From Oxalobacteraceae bacterium (GTDB lineage: Bacteria; Pseudomonadota; Gammaproteobacteria; Burkholderiales; Burkholderiaceae_D), in contig JAUYNR010000082.1 in the NCBI GenBank assembly GCA_030698225.1, positions 1 through 44,353 on the forward strand: a stretch of DNA of 44,353 nt, read 5' to 3'. The notes beneath the pieces were generated by a model. That model was not told the DNA's origin, searched no databases, and worked only from the letters and a program-made list of their open reading frames with translations. Made by a program: the position numbers and the translations under genes. Below are positions 8,153 through 16,885 of the stretch, in pieces (within the stretch, counting starts at the first letter, position 1; each line of letters starts with the position of its first letter).

Positions 8153-8761
8153 ATGAAATCAAAATTGATACTTGGATCTCTATTAGTCTCCGCCTTGTTT
8201 GCCGGCATGGGCATGTCACCGGTGATGGCGCAAAGCACGCATACGCCCGTCATCGATCGCTCCCAGCAAGCGATCGAAGCACGAATACAGCAAGGTTTGG
8301 CGTCCGGGCACATCACACCGTCTGAGGCGCAATATCTGTATCGACGTGTACGCGAGATTCAAATCCGGGAAAGTCGTTTTAAGTCCGATGGATCCGCCAG
8401 TCCGCAAGAGCGCCAGCAATTAAGGCAGGATCTGGATAGCCTTCGCGCTGAAGTGGAATTTAAACTCGCCAATCCTCGCGTCGTGGCGCAGCAGCCCGAC
8501 AATACGCCGGGCATTGACAATCGCGCATTCGAAATCCGCGATCGAATCGAAGAAGGCGTTCTTTCCGGTCGTATAACGCAACGCGAAGCGCGCAGATTGC
8601 AGCGCCGGGAACGCATGATTGAACGCCACGAAGCCCGTTTCAAGTCTGACGGTGTCTTGAGCCGACAGGAACGACGTCAGTTAAGAAGCGAATTGATGGC
8701 ATTGCGTGATGATGTGGAACGGATGATGCGCGATGATCGCCGTCCGCGCTATAACAGATAA
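8153..8761 (+). CDS. exported protein with two internal repeats, unknown function
   Basis: A 202-residue protein with a clear signal peptide (cleavage near PVMAQ, residue 26-27) and AGGAAA before the start. The mature part is a tandem duplication: residues 54-102 and 141-189 align with the same spacing, each with IT-x2-EA, RFKSDG, a QER-QLR helix and a final LRx-(D/E)VE. The RFKSDG-x-x-S-x-QER part looks like a weak helix-loop-helix with an acidic turn. The protein is highly charged and helical. It pairs with the preceding exported gene, and a strong terminator follows. I do not recognise a named family. Confidence 0.75.
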   Translation: MKSKLILGSLLVSALFAGMGMSPVMAQSTHTPVIDRSQQAIEARIQQGLASGHITPSEAQYLYRRVREIQIRESRFKSDGSASPQERQQLRQDLDSLRAEVEFKLANPRVVAQQPDNTPGIDNRAFEIRDRIEEGVLSGRITQREARRLQRRERMIERHEARFKSDGVLSRQERRQLRSELMALRDDVERMMRDDRRPRYNR

Positions 8762-8806
8762 CGCGCATCCCCGAACCAACGGTAATTTTGATGGTTGACA
8801 CCAATC

Positions 8807-8843
8807 AAAGCCCAAAGCTCTTGCGACGCTTTGGGCTTTTTCA
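8807..8843 (+). terminator. rho-independent terminator
   Basis: A perfect 12-bp stem (AAAGCCCAAAGC / GCTTTGGGCTTT) encloses a 9-nt loop and is followed by TTTTC. It closes the two-gene exported-protein unit. Confidence 0.88.
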
Positions 8844-9004
8844 TTTCAACGCAGCCAAAATAATTCCAAAGATGTAGAAAGTTTCCCGCCCCGGCATGGC
8901 GATGGCAGTCATAACAAACTTTGTGGTGAATCGCCATTCTGCTGAACTTACTTGCTTATACGCTCTCTGAAAATGCGTAACCTCAATCGCCCTCGGGAGT
9001 CTCA

Positions 9005-9526
9005 ATGCGCAAAGCCCTTCTTCCCCTTGTCCTCCTATCCTCATTGTTGGCGTCAACTGCTAACTCGGCGGAAAACAAGATACGCGCCGGATTATGGGAA
9101 ATGACAACGACGTCAGATCTATTGAAGCTAGTGCCACAGATTGCTCCAGATCAAATGCAAAATTGGATGAATCTGGCCAGGCAAAATGGATTTGAGATGC
9201 CCGATATTCAAGATGGCGCAGCAATGTCCAGGACCTGCATTACCCAGGAAATGGCGGATCAAAAAAATCCACCCTACTTGTATCAAAATCAATCGGGGTG
9301 CACCGCCAACAAGCCGACACATACTGGAAACAAAGCCAAATTGGATTTCGTTTGCAGCAGCGCTCGACTGAGCGGGAATGGGACAACGGAAGGAATTTTT
9401 ACAAGCCCGGAGAGCTTCTCGGGACGCACTGAATTTGATGGCGTTGCACTGGGCAATCCGGTCAATGAGCATGCCGATATCAGCGGTCGATGGATTAGTG
9501 CAAGCTGCGAAACGGTGCAGCCGTAA
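9005..9526 (+). CDS. DUF3617 family exported protein
   Basis: A 173-residue protein with a signal peptide (cleavage near ANSAE, about residue 22). The mature N-terminus IRAGLWEMTTTSDLL and the four-cysteine layout (RTCIT, SGCTAN, DFVCSS, SASCET) are typical of DUF3617, a family of periplasmic proteins of unknown function common in proteobacteria. Family members usually begin with the G-x-W-E motif seen here. CGGGAG precedes the start. A short inverted repeat (ATGCCCGA / TCGGGCAT, 9550-9572) follows but has no T-run. It is a single-gene unit between the exported-protein pair and ychF. Confidence 0.85.
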   Translation: MRKALLPLVLLSSLLASTANSAENKIRAGLWEMTTTSDLLKLVPQIAPDQMQNWMNLARQNGFEMPDIQDGAAMSRTCITQEMADQKNPPYLYQNQSGCTANKPTHTGNKAKLDFVCSSARLSGNGTTEGIFTSPESFSGRTEFDGVALGNPVNEHADISGRWISASCETVQP

Positions 9527-9766
9527 TCTCTGATAATCTCTAACGGGCAATGCCCGAAATCGCATCGGGCATCAATAGTGGCATTCGATCTCGAGCACGG
9601 GTGCCACTGAAAGCCGGATCGGATGTTCCCTGCCCTCGGCAAGCCCCTGGCCTTTAAACTCGCAGGGATTCATGCGACCAACCCACTGCATATCTACGAT
9701 AAATCAGTCCGGCACCCGCATCCGGTAAAATAGCGGGTTAATTTCACATATTGCAAAGCACACACC

Positions 9767-10858
9767 ATGAGTCTCCAATGCGGCATCGTCGGCCTGCCTA
9801 ATGTCGGCAAATCCACACTCTTCAACGCGCTCACGAAAGCCGGCATTCCCGCCGAAAACTATCCGTTTTGTACCATCGAACCGAACGTCGGCGTAGTCGA
9901 GGTACCTGATCCGCGCCTGGCTGCGCTGTCGGCCATCGTCAAGCCGGAGCGGGTGCAGAATGCGATCGTCGAGTTCGTCGATATCGCCGGCCTGGTGGCG
10001 GGCGCATCCAAGGGTGAAGGGCTGGGCAACCAGTTCCTCGCGCACATCCGCGAGACCGACGCGATCGTCAACGTGGTGCGCTGCTTCGAAGACGACAACG
10101 TGATCCACGTCGCCGGCAAGATCAGCCCGCTGGACGATATCGAAGTGATCCAGACCGAACTGGCGCTGGCCGACATGGGCACGGTCGAAAAGGCGATCCA
10201 CCGCGAACACAAGAAAGCCCGTTCCGGCGACAAGGATGCCGCCAAGCTGGTCGAACTGCTGGAACGCATCATGCCGCATCTGAACGAGGCGCAGCCGGTG
10301 CGTGCAATGGGGCTGGATGCGGAAGAAATGGCGCTGATCAAGCCGCTGTGCCTGATCACCGCCAAGCCGGCGATGTATGTGGCCAACGTGTCCGACACCG
10401 GCTTCACCGACAACCCGCTGCTGGACCAGTTGACCGCGTATGCGGCATCGCAAAACGCGCCGATCGTCGCCATCTGCGCCTCGATCGAATCCGAGATCGC
10501 CGACCTGGAGGAAGCCGACAAGGCCGAATTCCTGGCCGATATGGGGATGCAGGAACCCGGCCTGGATCGCCTGATCCGCGCCGCCTACAAGCTGCTCGGC
10601 CTGCAGACCTATTTCACTGCCGGCGTCAAGGAAGTGCGCGCCTGGACCATCCACGTCGGCGACACCGGACCGCAGGCCGCCGGCGTGATCCATACCGACT
10701 TCGAACGCGGCTTCATCCGCGCCCAGACCATCGCATTTGACGACTTCATCACCTACAAGGGCGAGCAAGGCGCCAAGGAAGCCGGCAAGATGCGCGCCGA
10801 GGGCAAGGAATACGTAGTCAAGGATGGCGACGTGCTGAATTTCCTGTTCAACGTCTAG
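9767..10858 (+). CDS. ychF: redox-regulated ATPase YchF (Obg family)
   Basis: A cytosolic P-loop protein of 363 aa, the normal length of YchF/OLA1. The Walker A motif is [14 protein letters not shown] at residues 8-21. The switch region [20 protein letters not shown] matches the family, the base-specificity loop is of the non-GTP type (YVANVSD), and the C-terminal TGS domain is present ([15 protein letters not shown], then [13 protein letters not shown]). YchF hydrolyses ATP rather than GTP, associates with ribosomes and is linked to oxidative-stress responses. It is a housekeeping gene and is followed by a shared terminator. Confidence 0.97.
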   Translation: MSLQCGIVGLPNVGKSTLFNALTKAGIPAENYPFCTIEPNVGVVEVPDPRLAALSAIVKPERVQNAIVEFVDIAGLVAGASKGEGLGNQFLAHIRETDAIVNVVRCFEDDNVIHVAGKISPLDDIEVIQTELALADMGTVEKAIHREHKKARSGDKDAAKLVELLERIMPHLNEAQPVRAMGLDAEEMALIKPLCLITAKPAMYVANVSDTGFTDNPLLDQLTAYAASQNAPIVAICASIESEIADLEEADKAEFLADMGMQEPGLDRLIRAAYKLLGLQTYFTAGVKEVRAWTIHVGDTGPQAAGVIHTDFERGFIRAQTIAFDDFITYKGEQGAKEAGKMRAEGKEYVVKDGDVLNFLFNV

Positions 10859-10881
10859 GCCGGATTTCGGGAAATACCCTT

Positions 10882-10909
10882 AAAGCCCGGCATCTGTCGG
10901 GCTTTTTTT
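10882..10909. terminator. terminator between convergent ychF and glk
   Basis: AAAGCCCG / CGGGCTTT forms an 8-bp stem with an 8-nt loop and seven Ts on the plus strand. It serves ychF directly; the minus strand has a shorter T-run, so it may also help the convergent glk gene. Confidence 0.88.
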
Positions 10910-10925
10910 GATGCTGGATCCGCCA

Positions 10926-12770
10926 TTACTCCAGATGGCCGCCGAATTTAAGGTTGGTCTTGCGGCGTGCCAGGCCGACCGACAAGATGTCCACCATCAT
11001 CAGCTGCAACAGGCGCACGATCATCGGCACATAATCGAGATTGCCTTCCGGGTGATCCACTGTCAGCAACACATCGGCCAGCTTGGCCAGCGGCGATCCG
11101 GTGGCCGTGATCGCCAGGACTCTTGCACCGCGGGCGCGCGCCACCTTGATCGACTCCAGCAATTCCGGTGGACGACCCGAGCGGGAAATCACCAGCACGA
11201 CATCCTTCTCTCCCAATAAGGCTGCACTCATCTGTTGCGCCTGCGGGTCCGGGAAGTAGCTGCTGACGATGCCGAGATTGAGGAATTTCTGCTGCGTATC
11301 CTCAGCCACCATCCGTGTGCTGCCGACACCCAGCAACTCGACCCGCTGTGCATGGCGCAATAATTCGATGGCTGCCGCCAGCGCCTTGGCATCCAGCTTG
11401 TCGCGCAGAGCCAGTGCTGCCGAAGCGCTGTTGGCCAGCACCTTGCTGCCCAGGTCGGCCACCGTGTCCGAGGTTTTTACCTGCGAGTGCGCGACCGCGA
11501 TGGTGCCGCCGGTCAGCCCGGAAGCGAGTTTCAGCTTGAAATCGGCCAGGCCCTGGACCCCGACCGAACGGCAAAACCGCATCACCGTCGGCTGGCTGAC
11601 GCCGACGCGCTGCGCGATTTCAATGATCGGCAGGGTCAGCATCGTGCGCGGTTCCGCCAGCACCCAATCGGCCACCCGGCGTTCGGACGGGCTGATGCGC
11701 TCCCGCACCTGGCGGATATGGTCCAGCATCGGCGCGCCGGCATTCGCGGTCTTGAGCTTCTCGGCCAGAATCGCAGAGACGCCCAGGAATGCAGGGTATT
11801 CGGCGGTAATGACGTAGGTCGGGATTTGCGCCAGGTAACTGGAGAAACGCCCCTTTTGCTCGAAGCGCTGGCGAAATGGCGACGCTGCAAACAAATGTCC
11901 CAGGCGCGGCACGATGCCGCCACCGATGTAGATCCCGCCCAGCGCACCCAGCGTGATGGCGATATTGCTGGCGACCGTACCCAGCATCGCGCAGAAACAT
12001 TCGACCGTTTCTGCGCAAATGGCACAGGAACCATCCAGTGCGCGGCGCGTCACCTCGGCTGCGGCAAGCGGTTCGACGCCGACTTTGCCGGCACGGTCGG
12101 CCAGCGCCCGGTAAATCAGTTCCAGCCCCATGCCGGACAGCAAGCGCTCGACGGAAACATGCGGATATTCCCGCCAGGCGAAGCGCAGCACATCGACTTC
12201 CCGTTCGTCGCAAGGCGAGAAGCTGACATGGCCGCCTTCGCTGCCGAGCGCAATCCAGCGGTCTTCGGTCGGGATCATGCCGGACACGCCCAGCCCGGTG
12301 CCGGCACCGATCAGCCCGATCACGCTGTCCGGGCGCTCCAACCCGCCACCGACCGATACCCGCTGGTCGGGCGATAAATGGGGCAGCGCCATCGCCAACG
12401 CGGTGAAGTCATTGACCACCAGCAGCGTATCGAAACCCAGCGCGGTGCGCAGCGCCTCGATCGAAAAGGTCCAGTGATGGTTGGTCATTTTGACGACATC
12501 GCCGCCGACCGGATTGGCGATCGCGATGGCGGCATGATGCGCATGACCGGCACGTGCCGCTTGCGCTGCAGGACTGGCCAGATAGGCGGTCAGCGCATCC
12601 TGCAGCGATGGATAATCCTTGCAAGGAAGCACGCAAATCGCCTCAAAATGGCCGGGCGCGGTCTCCAGCACGAAGCGCGCATTGGTGCCGCCGACATCTG
12701 CCAGCAGACGCGGACCATCACTGAATTTATCAGGCGGGACGGAAATGGCTAAATCTGTTGTCATGTTCAT
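10926..12770 (-). CDS. glk: glucokinase fused to RpiR-family regulator
   Basis: Bifunctional cytoplasmic protein of 614 aa. The N-terminal half (about 20-340) is a ROK-independent glucokinase with LLADVGGTNARFVLE (phosphate binding), VVNDFTALAMALP, GAGTGLGVSGMIP and the GGIYIGGGIVPR adenosine loop. The second half has an RpiR helix-turn-helix (AQRVGVSQPTVMRFCRSVGV) followed by a SIS sugar-isomerase fold (LLGVGSTRMVAEDTQQKF, VVLVISRSGRPPELLE). The same fusion is known from Burkholderia and Ralstonia relatives. It makes glucose 6-phosphate and probably senses a sugar phosphate (inference) to control genes of the Entner-Doudoroff route. It diverges from the methylglyoxal synthase gene over an AT-rich 170-bp gap. 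ATG 12770 and ATG 12764 are both possible starts. Confidence 0.95.
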   Translation of the reverse strand: MNMTTDLAISVPPDKFSDGPRLLADVGGTNARFVLETAPGHFEAICVLPCKDYPSLQDALTAYLASPAAQAARAGHAHHAAIAIANPVGGDVVKMTNHHWTFSIEALRTALGFDTLLVVNDFTALAMALPHLSPDQRVSVGGGLERPDSVIGLIGAGTGLGVSGMIPTEDRWIALGSEGGHVSFSPCDEREVDVLRFAWREYPHVSVERLLSGMGLELIYRALADRAGKVGVEPLAAAEVTRRALDGSCAICAETVECFCAMLGTVASNIAITLGALGGIYIGGGIVPRLGHLFAASPFRQRFEQKGRFSSYLAQIPTYVITAEYPAFLGVSAILAEKLKTANAGAPMLDHIRQVRERISPSERRVADWVLAEPRTMLTLPIIEIAQRVGVSQPTVMRFCRSVGVQGLADFKLKLASGLTGGTIAVAHSQVKTSDTVADLGSKVLANSASAALALRDKLDAKALAAAIELLRHAQRVELLGVGSTRMVAEDTQQKFLNLGIVSSYFPDPQAQQMSAALLGEKDVVLVISRSGRPPELLESIKVARARGARVLAITATGSPLAKLADVLLTVDHPEGNLDYVPMIVRLLQLMMVDILSVGLARRKTNLKFGGHLE

Positions 12771-12940
12771 TTACCCTGTAAACTCTTCTTCATCATCTTG
12801 GTGTCGCAGCAGCCCGGAAAACACACGGGAACGTAGTATTAATACGTATTATATTTTAATTATAGAGTAGTATGACTACATATTGTCATTTGATTTGAAG
12901 CGTAAATTGTGTATTTTTCTCTTTCCGGAACCGCAATCCC
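12771..12940. promoter_or_regulatory. divergent promoter region glk / methylglyoxal synthase
   Basis: A strongly AT-rich 50-bp core (about 12832-12882) contains several small palindromes: AATACGTATT and GTAGTATGACTAC. Such an arrangement suits an RpiR-type regulator, possibly the fusion protein itself. I cannot assign -35/-10 boxes with confidence. Confidence 0.4.
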
Positions 12941-13849
12941 ATGCATACCACGAAACGCCCCTACAGAATCGGCCTGGCTGCAAACCGCATCCATCAAGAC
13001 GCGTCCAGTGCCGCGCTGGCGCAACTGCTGCAGGGAGCCCGGCAGGCGATCGAGACCCATCTGCGGCCTGAATTGATTGTAGTCGGCAGGACGCTCGATG
13101 CGATGCACAGTCATCGTCTGCTGACCGGCTATCCGCACATAGAGCGCTTCCCTTACGGGCGCGAGGGCGGATTGATGAAGCTGGTGTCGCGCGTGGTCGA
13201 CAGCGATCCAAGCCGCACGCTCGATGCAGTGATTTACCTGATGGACCCGGTCGACCCCTCCTCCGCCTTCCCGGAAGCGGTCGCGCTGAAGCGCCAATGC
13301 ATCATCCACGGCAAGCCGTTTCTGTCGACGCTGGCCAGCGCCCGGGAATGGCTGGAACTGGAAGCCTGCGCGCTGGGCGCGCCGCCGGATCCGACGCTGG
13401 ACGCGACCTTCGATCTGGCCAATGAGGGCGTGGCGCTGATTGCGCACGATGCAATGAAGGGGAAGATGCTGGAACTGGCGGAACGCCATTTCGATTTGCT
13501 CGACAGTTTCGCAACCCGCTGCGCCACCGGCACCACCGGCGGGCTACTGAACCAGCTGGCGCAAAAGATCAAGGGCGAGGACGCCGGCCACAATTGGGTG
13601 CGGCCGTTTCTGAGCGGCCCGATGGGCGGCGACGCGCAGATTGCGGAACTGATTCTGGACCGCCAGTGCCGGCGCGTGCTGTTTCTGGAAGACCCGCATG
13701 TGGCAAGGCAGCATGAAGCGGACATCCAGTTGCTGGAACGCGCCACCCGCACCGTAACCGATTACGCCTCCTGCATGAGCGACGTGCAATGCGTCGACCG
13801 CTGGCTAGCCCTGCTTGGCAAACGCATCAAGATCAAGGCCGGCGCATAG
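12941..13849 (+). CDS. mgsA: two-domain methylglyoxal synthase
   Basis: Converts dihydroxyacetone phosphate to methylglyoxal and phosphate, a bypass of lower glycolysis. It has 302 aa, about twice the usual size. The C-terminal half (about 163-275) keeps the known active-site pattern: AHD at 168-170, the phosphate loop GTTG at 197-200, GPMGGD with Asp231, and Asp251-His258-Asp261 with exactly the spacing of E. coli Asp91-His98-Asp101. The N-terminal half (about 8-140) resembles the same fold (LDAVIYLMDPVDP, KPFLSTLASA) but lacks these residues: GGL instead of GGD, and Ala and Glu in place of the His and last Asp. It looks like a tandem duplication with a degenerate first copy. It diverges from glk-rpiR. 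Confidence 0.82.
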   Translation: MHTTKRPYRIGLAANRIHQDASSAALAQLLQGARQAIETHLRPELIVVGRTLDAMHSHRLLTGYPHIERFPYGREGGLMKLVSRVVDSDPSRTLDAVIYLMDPVDPSSAFPEAVALKRQCIIHGKPFLSTLASAREWLELEACALGAPPDPTLDATFDLANEGVALIAHDAMKGKMLELAERHFDLLDSFATRCATGTTGGLLNQLAQKIKGEDAGHNWVRPFLSGPMGGDAQIAELILDRQCRRVLFLEDPHVARQHEADIQLLERATRTVTDYASCMSDVQCVDRWLALLGKRIKIKAGA

Positions 13850-14392
13850 CCGGCCCAAGCCTTCACAACAATTGTGTAAATGTTCACCCCGCCATGAATA
13901 CCCCCTCGCCCGCTTGCGGGAGAGGGTTGGGGAGAGGGCGACTGCAAAGTCGACGACATAATTAAGTGCTTTGCCCTTCGTGGATGCTTTGTCGGGGGTA
14001 GCCCGATAGGTTGGACTACAGTCCAACGAATCACTTTTCTTTGCTTCGCCAAAGAAAAGTAAGCAAAAGAAAGGCGACCGCAGACTTGCCCCTTCGGGGT
14101 TCCCGTTTGTGCGCTGCAAAAATGGGAAATGAAGGAACTCGCTTCCCTTGCAGGGCGCGTATCCGCTTGCAAGCGGATACCGTACCGCAGGCGCGGGGCA
14201 GTGCCCCGCGAAACCCCTGCTACACCTCAAACAGCCTTCATTTCTGATCCATTTTCGCAGCACACAAACGGCTGCATCCACAGCGGCTTAACATCAAAAA
14301 CAGCGTCAATACAACCGTCAATAGCATAAAGCAGTCACTTGGATATCAATCACATAGCAGGCTGAATGGATACACAATTGCAATTATTTGCC

Positions 14393-14462
14393 GGAGTATA
14401 TTAAAAAATCGTACTACTTCCGCAATATATAATTGCGGAAATAAAAATACACTGCCTGGTAT
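14393..14462 (-). repeat. 70-bp intergenic element, copy 2
   Basis: On the minus strand it begins ATAC-N8-GTAT (14447-14462) and ends ATACTCC (14393-14399), total 70 bp as in the other copies. Its centre is a perfect 23-bp palindrome with arms TTCCGCAAT and ATTGCGGAA (14416-14438). It lies downstream of the LacI gene at 14645 and has the same orientation as that gene. Confidence 0.7.
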
Positions 14463-14495
14463 ATATTTACTGCGGGGCCGGCCGTGTAGCCATGC

Positions 14496-14541
14496 CCGAC
14501 AAGCTCAACTGAAATCGACCGCCCGCCGTTCGCGCATCGCC
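14496..14541 (-). pseudogene. relic of an oxidoreductase 3' end
   Basis: 45 of 46 bases match 20467-20512, which contains the last codons and stop of the Gfo/Idh/MocA gene at 20476. The minus strand here still reads AMRERRAVDFS then TGA. The similarity stops abruptly on both sides. It is a leftover of duplication or recombination, not a gene. Confidence 0.8.
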
Positions 14542-14644
14542 GGCGCCATTGCTGGCGCCCATCCTTTTGCACTAACGGCGGACGGCCCAACACGCAATGC
14601 ATCGCCGATCCAGGCATCAGCCGCGCAAGCCCCGTTATGAACCG

Positions 14645-15661
14645 TTACCAGCAATTCTCGCGCGTATAAATATTGATTGGCGTGGTCTGGTTAATCGCCA
14701 TCACATCAGTGCGGCCAAAATGGCGGGCGATCAGCGCCATCGCAGTTGCAACTTCGAGCGCCGGGTTCTGGTCGATCACAATGTCGATGACGCCGTCTAT
14801 CAGCAGTTTCTTGCGCTCGGGCGTGAGTTCGTGAGTAATGAACGTCAGCGGCTTATCCTGCCGGAAGGTTTTCATGGAGCGGGCGATTTCCCGATCTCCG
14901 GATGAGAGATTGTAGATGCCGGCAATGTTCTGCCGGCGCGATAACACTTCGCCAACCAGTCGCTCTGCCTGTTCTGGTTGCTCACGTGTTTCCAGTACGG
15001 CCAGCAACTGGCATTGCGGATGGCGCTCGGCCAGGACCGTGCGAAAACCCATTTCACGCTCGCCCTGGCCGATGAACTGCTGCAAGCCGGACACGACAAT
15101 GATGCCACCGCCAGCCGGACCGACCAGGCGCCCCATCAGATCGCCGGCGACCCTCCCCGCTGCACGGTTATCCAACCCGACATAGCTCATCCGCCCGCTA
15201 TGCGGCAGATCCGAAGCCAGTGTCACCACAGGTATGCGGCGAGTCATCTTCTGAAGGGCGCTGGTGATCTGCGGATGGTCTTGCAGTACGACAATCAGGG
15301 CATCCAGCTGGCTTCCCAGCCGCAGAATCAGCTTCACCGTATCGTCCAGCGCCTGAATATCAAAATAATGCTGGCTGACCAGCATGTTCACATCAAAATA
15401 ATCCTGATTGGCCTTCGCAAACGCCTGACCCAACAATTCATAAAACGGGTTGGACGGTCTTTGCATGATCACTCCCACCCGAATCATCCGGTTGGGCCGA
15501 CGCTGCAAATTGCGATCCAGCTTCAGCTTCCTGGCCCACTCCAGCACGCGGCGCTCCTTGTCCGGACTCACACCCCCGCGCCCATTCAATACCCGGTCTA
15601 CGGTGGCAGGGCTGACGTCGGCCGCCTGCGCCACGTCGATTACCCCGATTTTTTTCTTCAT
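14645..15661 (-). CDS. LacI-family regulator of the accessory inositol operon
   Basis: A 338-residue repressor-type protein. The N-terminal helix-turn-helix reads VIDVAQAADVSPATVDRVLNGRGGVS, and the rest is a periplasmic-binding-protein-like sensor domain (VGVIMQRPSNPFYELLGQAF, MSYVGLDNRAAGRVAGDLMGR, FITHELTPERKKLL). The sensor resembles those of LacI proteins that respond to sugars or cyclitols carried by ABC systems. It diverges from the iolE-like operon at 15959, and the gap between them holds two TGATG-N6-CATCA palindromes, the likely operators. Related paralogues lie at 29499 and 30534. The effector is probably an inositol isomer or an intermediate (inference). Confidence 0.88.
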   Translation of the reverse strand: MKKKIGVIDVAQAADVSPATVDRVLNGRGGVSPDKERRVLEWARKLKLDRNLQRRPNRMIRVGVIMQRPSNPFYELLGQAFAKANQDYFDVNMLVSQHYFDIQALDDTVKLILRLGSQLDALIVVLQDHPQITSALQKMTRRIPVVTLASDLPHSGRMSYVGLDNRAAGRVAGDLMGRLVGPAGGGIIVVSGLQQFIGQGEREMGFRTVLAERHPQCQLLAVLETREQPEQAERLVGEVLSRRQNIAGIYNLSSGDREIARSMKTFRQDKPLTFITHELTPERKKLLIDGVIDIVIDQNPALEVATAMALIARHFGRTDVMAINQTTPINIYTRENCW

Positions 15662-15726
15662 CGGTCAGCGGCTCGAAAATCAACCGTCGCCAGGCGTTTT
15701 TCAGCAAATCTCTTCATGCTTGCTCC

Positions 15727-15744
15727 ATGATGAATATCCATCAA
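15727..15744. promoter_or_regulatory. candidate LacI operator O1
   Basis: ATGATGAATATCCATCAA: half-sites TGATG and CATCA separated by 6 bp. It lies 66 bp upstream of the lacI start, within reach of its promoter. It shares half-sites and spacing with the site at 15873. Confidence 0.5.
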
Positions 15745-15872
15745 ATATATATGCGCAGATCTCAATTGTGGCATGCCAGGGGATAACTTCGCTATCTACG
15801 CAAGATCATCATATTTATCGGCGCAACATACATTTTCAGCGGCGCCGGATCGGCTCTGCAAAATATTTCAAT

Positions 15873-15890
15873 TTGATGGTTTTACATCAA
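15873..15890. promoter_or_regulatory. candidate LacI operator O2
   Basis: TTGATGGTTTTACATCAA: perfect 6-bp half-sites separated by 6 bp. It is 69 bp upstream of the accessory iolE start. The centre is 146 bp from the site at 15727, a distance that would allow looping by a LacI tetramer. Confidence 0.55.
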
Positions 15891-15958
15891 GAATCGGATT
15901 GAGCAGTACGCCAAACACACCTATATTGATCAGCACAAATTCAACAAAGGAGAACACT

Positions 15959-16843
15959 GTGACACATCCGTTTCATCTGGCCATCAGCCCGTTATCCTGG
16001 ACCAACGATGTGCTGGAAGAGCTGGGCGGCGACACCCCGATTGAAGTCTGCCTGAGCGACATCCGGCAAGCCGGTTTTGAGGGAACCGAATTAGGGCGGA
16101 AATTTCCCAGGGATAGCGAGGCGTTGCAACGGCTTTTGACCTCGCACCAGTTAAAACTCGCTTCCGGCTGGCATTCCGGCTTTCTGGCCGAGCAAAGTGT
16201 GGAAGCAGAAATGCAGGCGGTCGCACCCCATGCCGGATTGCTGCAAGCGCTTGGCGCCAAAGTCATGGTCTATGGTGAATGCGGGCGCATGTACCCGACC
16301 CGGCCATTGGACGTTGGCATGTCGCTGAGACACATGCTCAAACCCGATGAATTCACTGCCTACGCCGTGCGCCTGACGGCATTTGCCGCACAACTGCAGG
16401 ACCAATACGGGCTGACATTGGCGTATCACCATCATCTGATGATGGTGGCGGAAACCTTCGACGAAATTTCCTGCCTGTTTGATCAAACCGGCAATGCCGT
16501 CGGTTTGCTGCTCGACACAGGACACGCCGCAGCGGCCGGATTCGATTACCAGCGCCTGATCAAGCGTTTTGGGGACCGGATTGCGCATATCCATTTGAAA
16601 GATGTGCGGGCGGAGGTGATGCAGCGTGTACGGCAACAGGACCTGAGTTTTAACGCAGGGGTGCGCCAAGGCATGTTTACCATTCCCGGCGATGGCAGCA
16701 TTGATTACAGCCACCTGGCCCGCTTCGTCAAACAGACCGGCTACAGCGGCTGGCTGGTAATCGAAGCCGAACAAGATCCGGCCCTCGCGCCACCGGAAGA
16801 AATGGCCAACCGGGCGTTCGCATTCATGCAAAGCCTGCTTTAA
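15959..16843 (+). CDS. inosose dehydratase-like TIM-barrel protein (second IolE)
   Basis: A 294-residue enzyme of the AP-endonuclease 2 / sugar isomerase fold. It is a clear paralogue of the IolE at 40542, sharing ISPLSWTND, GWHSGFLAE, KVMVYGE, LAYHHHLMMV, LLLDTGHAAAAG, HIHLKDVR, FTIPGDGSIDY and LVIEAEQDPALAP, which include the metal-binding His, Asp and Glu positions. IolE dehydrates 2-keto-myo-inositol. I choose the GTG at 15959 because AAAGGAGAA lies 6 bp upstream and the homologous N-terminus begins there; the frame is open further upstream but without homology. It opens an operon with three oxidoreductases, so it probably handles an inosose made from another inositol isomer (inference). 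Confidence 0.85.
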   Translation: MTHPFHLAISPLSWTNDVLEELGGDTPIEVCLSDIRQAGFEGTELGRKFPRDSEALQRLLTSHQLKLASGWHSGFLAEQSVEAEMQAVAPHAGLLQALGAKVMVYGECGRMYPTRPLDVGMSLRHMLKPDEFTAYAVRLTAFAAQLQDQYGLTLAYHHHLMMVAETFDEISCLFDQTGNAVGLLLDTGHAAAAGFDYQRLIKRFGDRIAHIHLKDVRAEVMQRVRQQDLSFNAGVRQGMFTIPGDGSIDYSHLARFVKQTGYSGWLVIEAEQDPALAPPEEMANRAFAFMQSLL

Positions 16844-16885
16844 AAACACCCCCACGCAATACCAATATCCAGCAAGGAGACACAC

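Larger units (their letters stand above)
13850..14644. repeat. repeat-rich intergenic mosaic
   Basis: No supported gene lies here. From left to right: an inverted repeat around CCCTCGCCCGCTTGCGGGAG (about 13901-13925); the hairpin GTTGGACT-AC-AGTCCAAC (14010-14027); a 10-bp stem CTTTTCTTTG / CAAAGAAAAG (14034-14059); CCCCTTCGGGG (about 14090-14100) and GCGGGGCAGTGCCCCGC (about 14192-14208). These modules resemble dispersed extragenic repeats common in Burkholderiales. Further right are a 70-bp element (14393-14462) and a relic of an oxidoreductase 3' end (14496-14541). Confidence 0.6.

Noticed and set aside
12832..12882. AT-rich palindromes between glk and mgsA as a sixth 70-bp element
   Set aside because: ATAC and GTAT units occur, but not with the 8-bp spacing or the ATACTCC end 63 bp later.
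14011..14247. A 78-codon open frame in the repeat mosaic
   Set aside because: It runs through several hairpin modules, so its codons are explained by the repeats.
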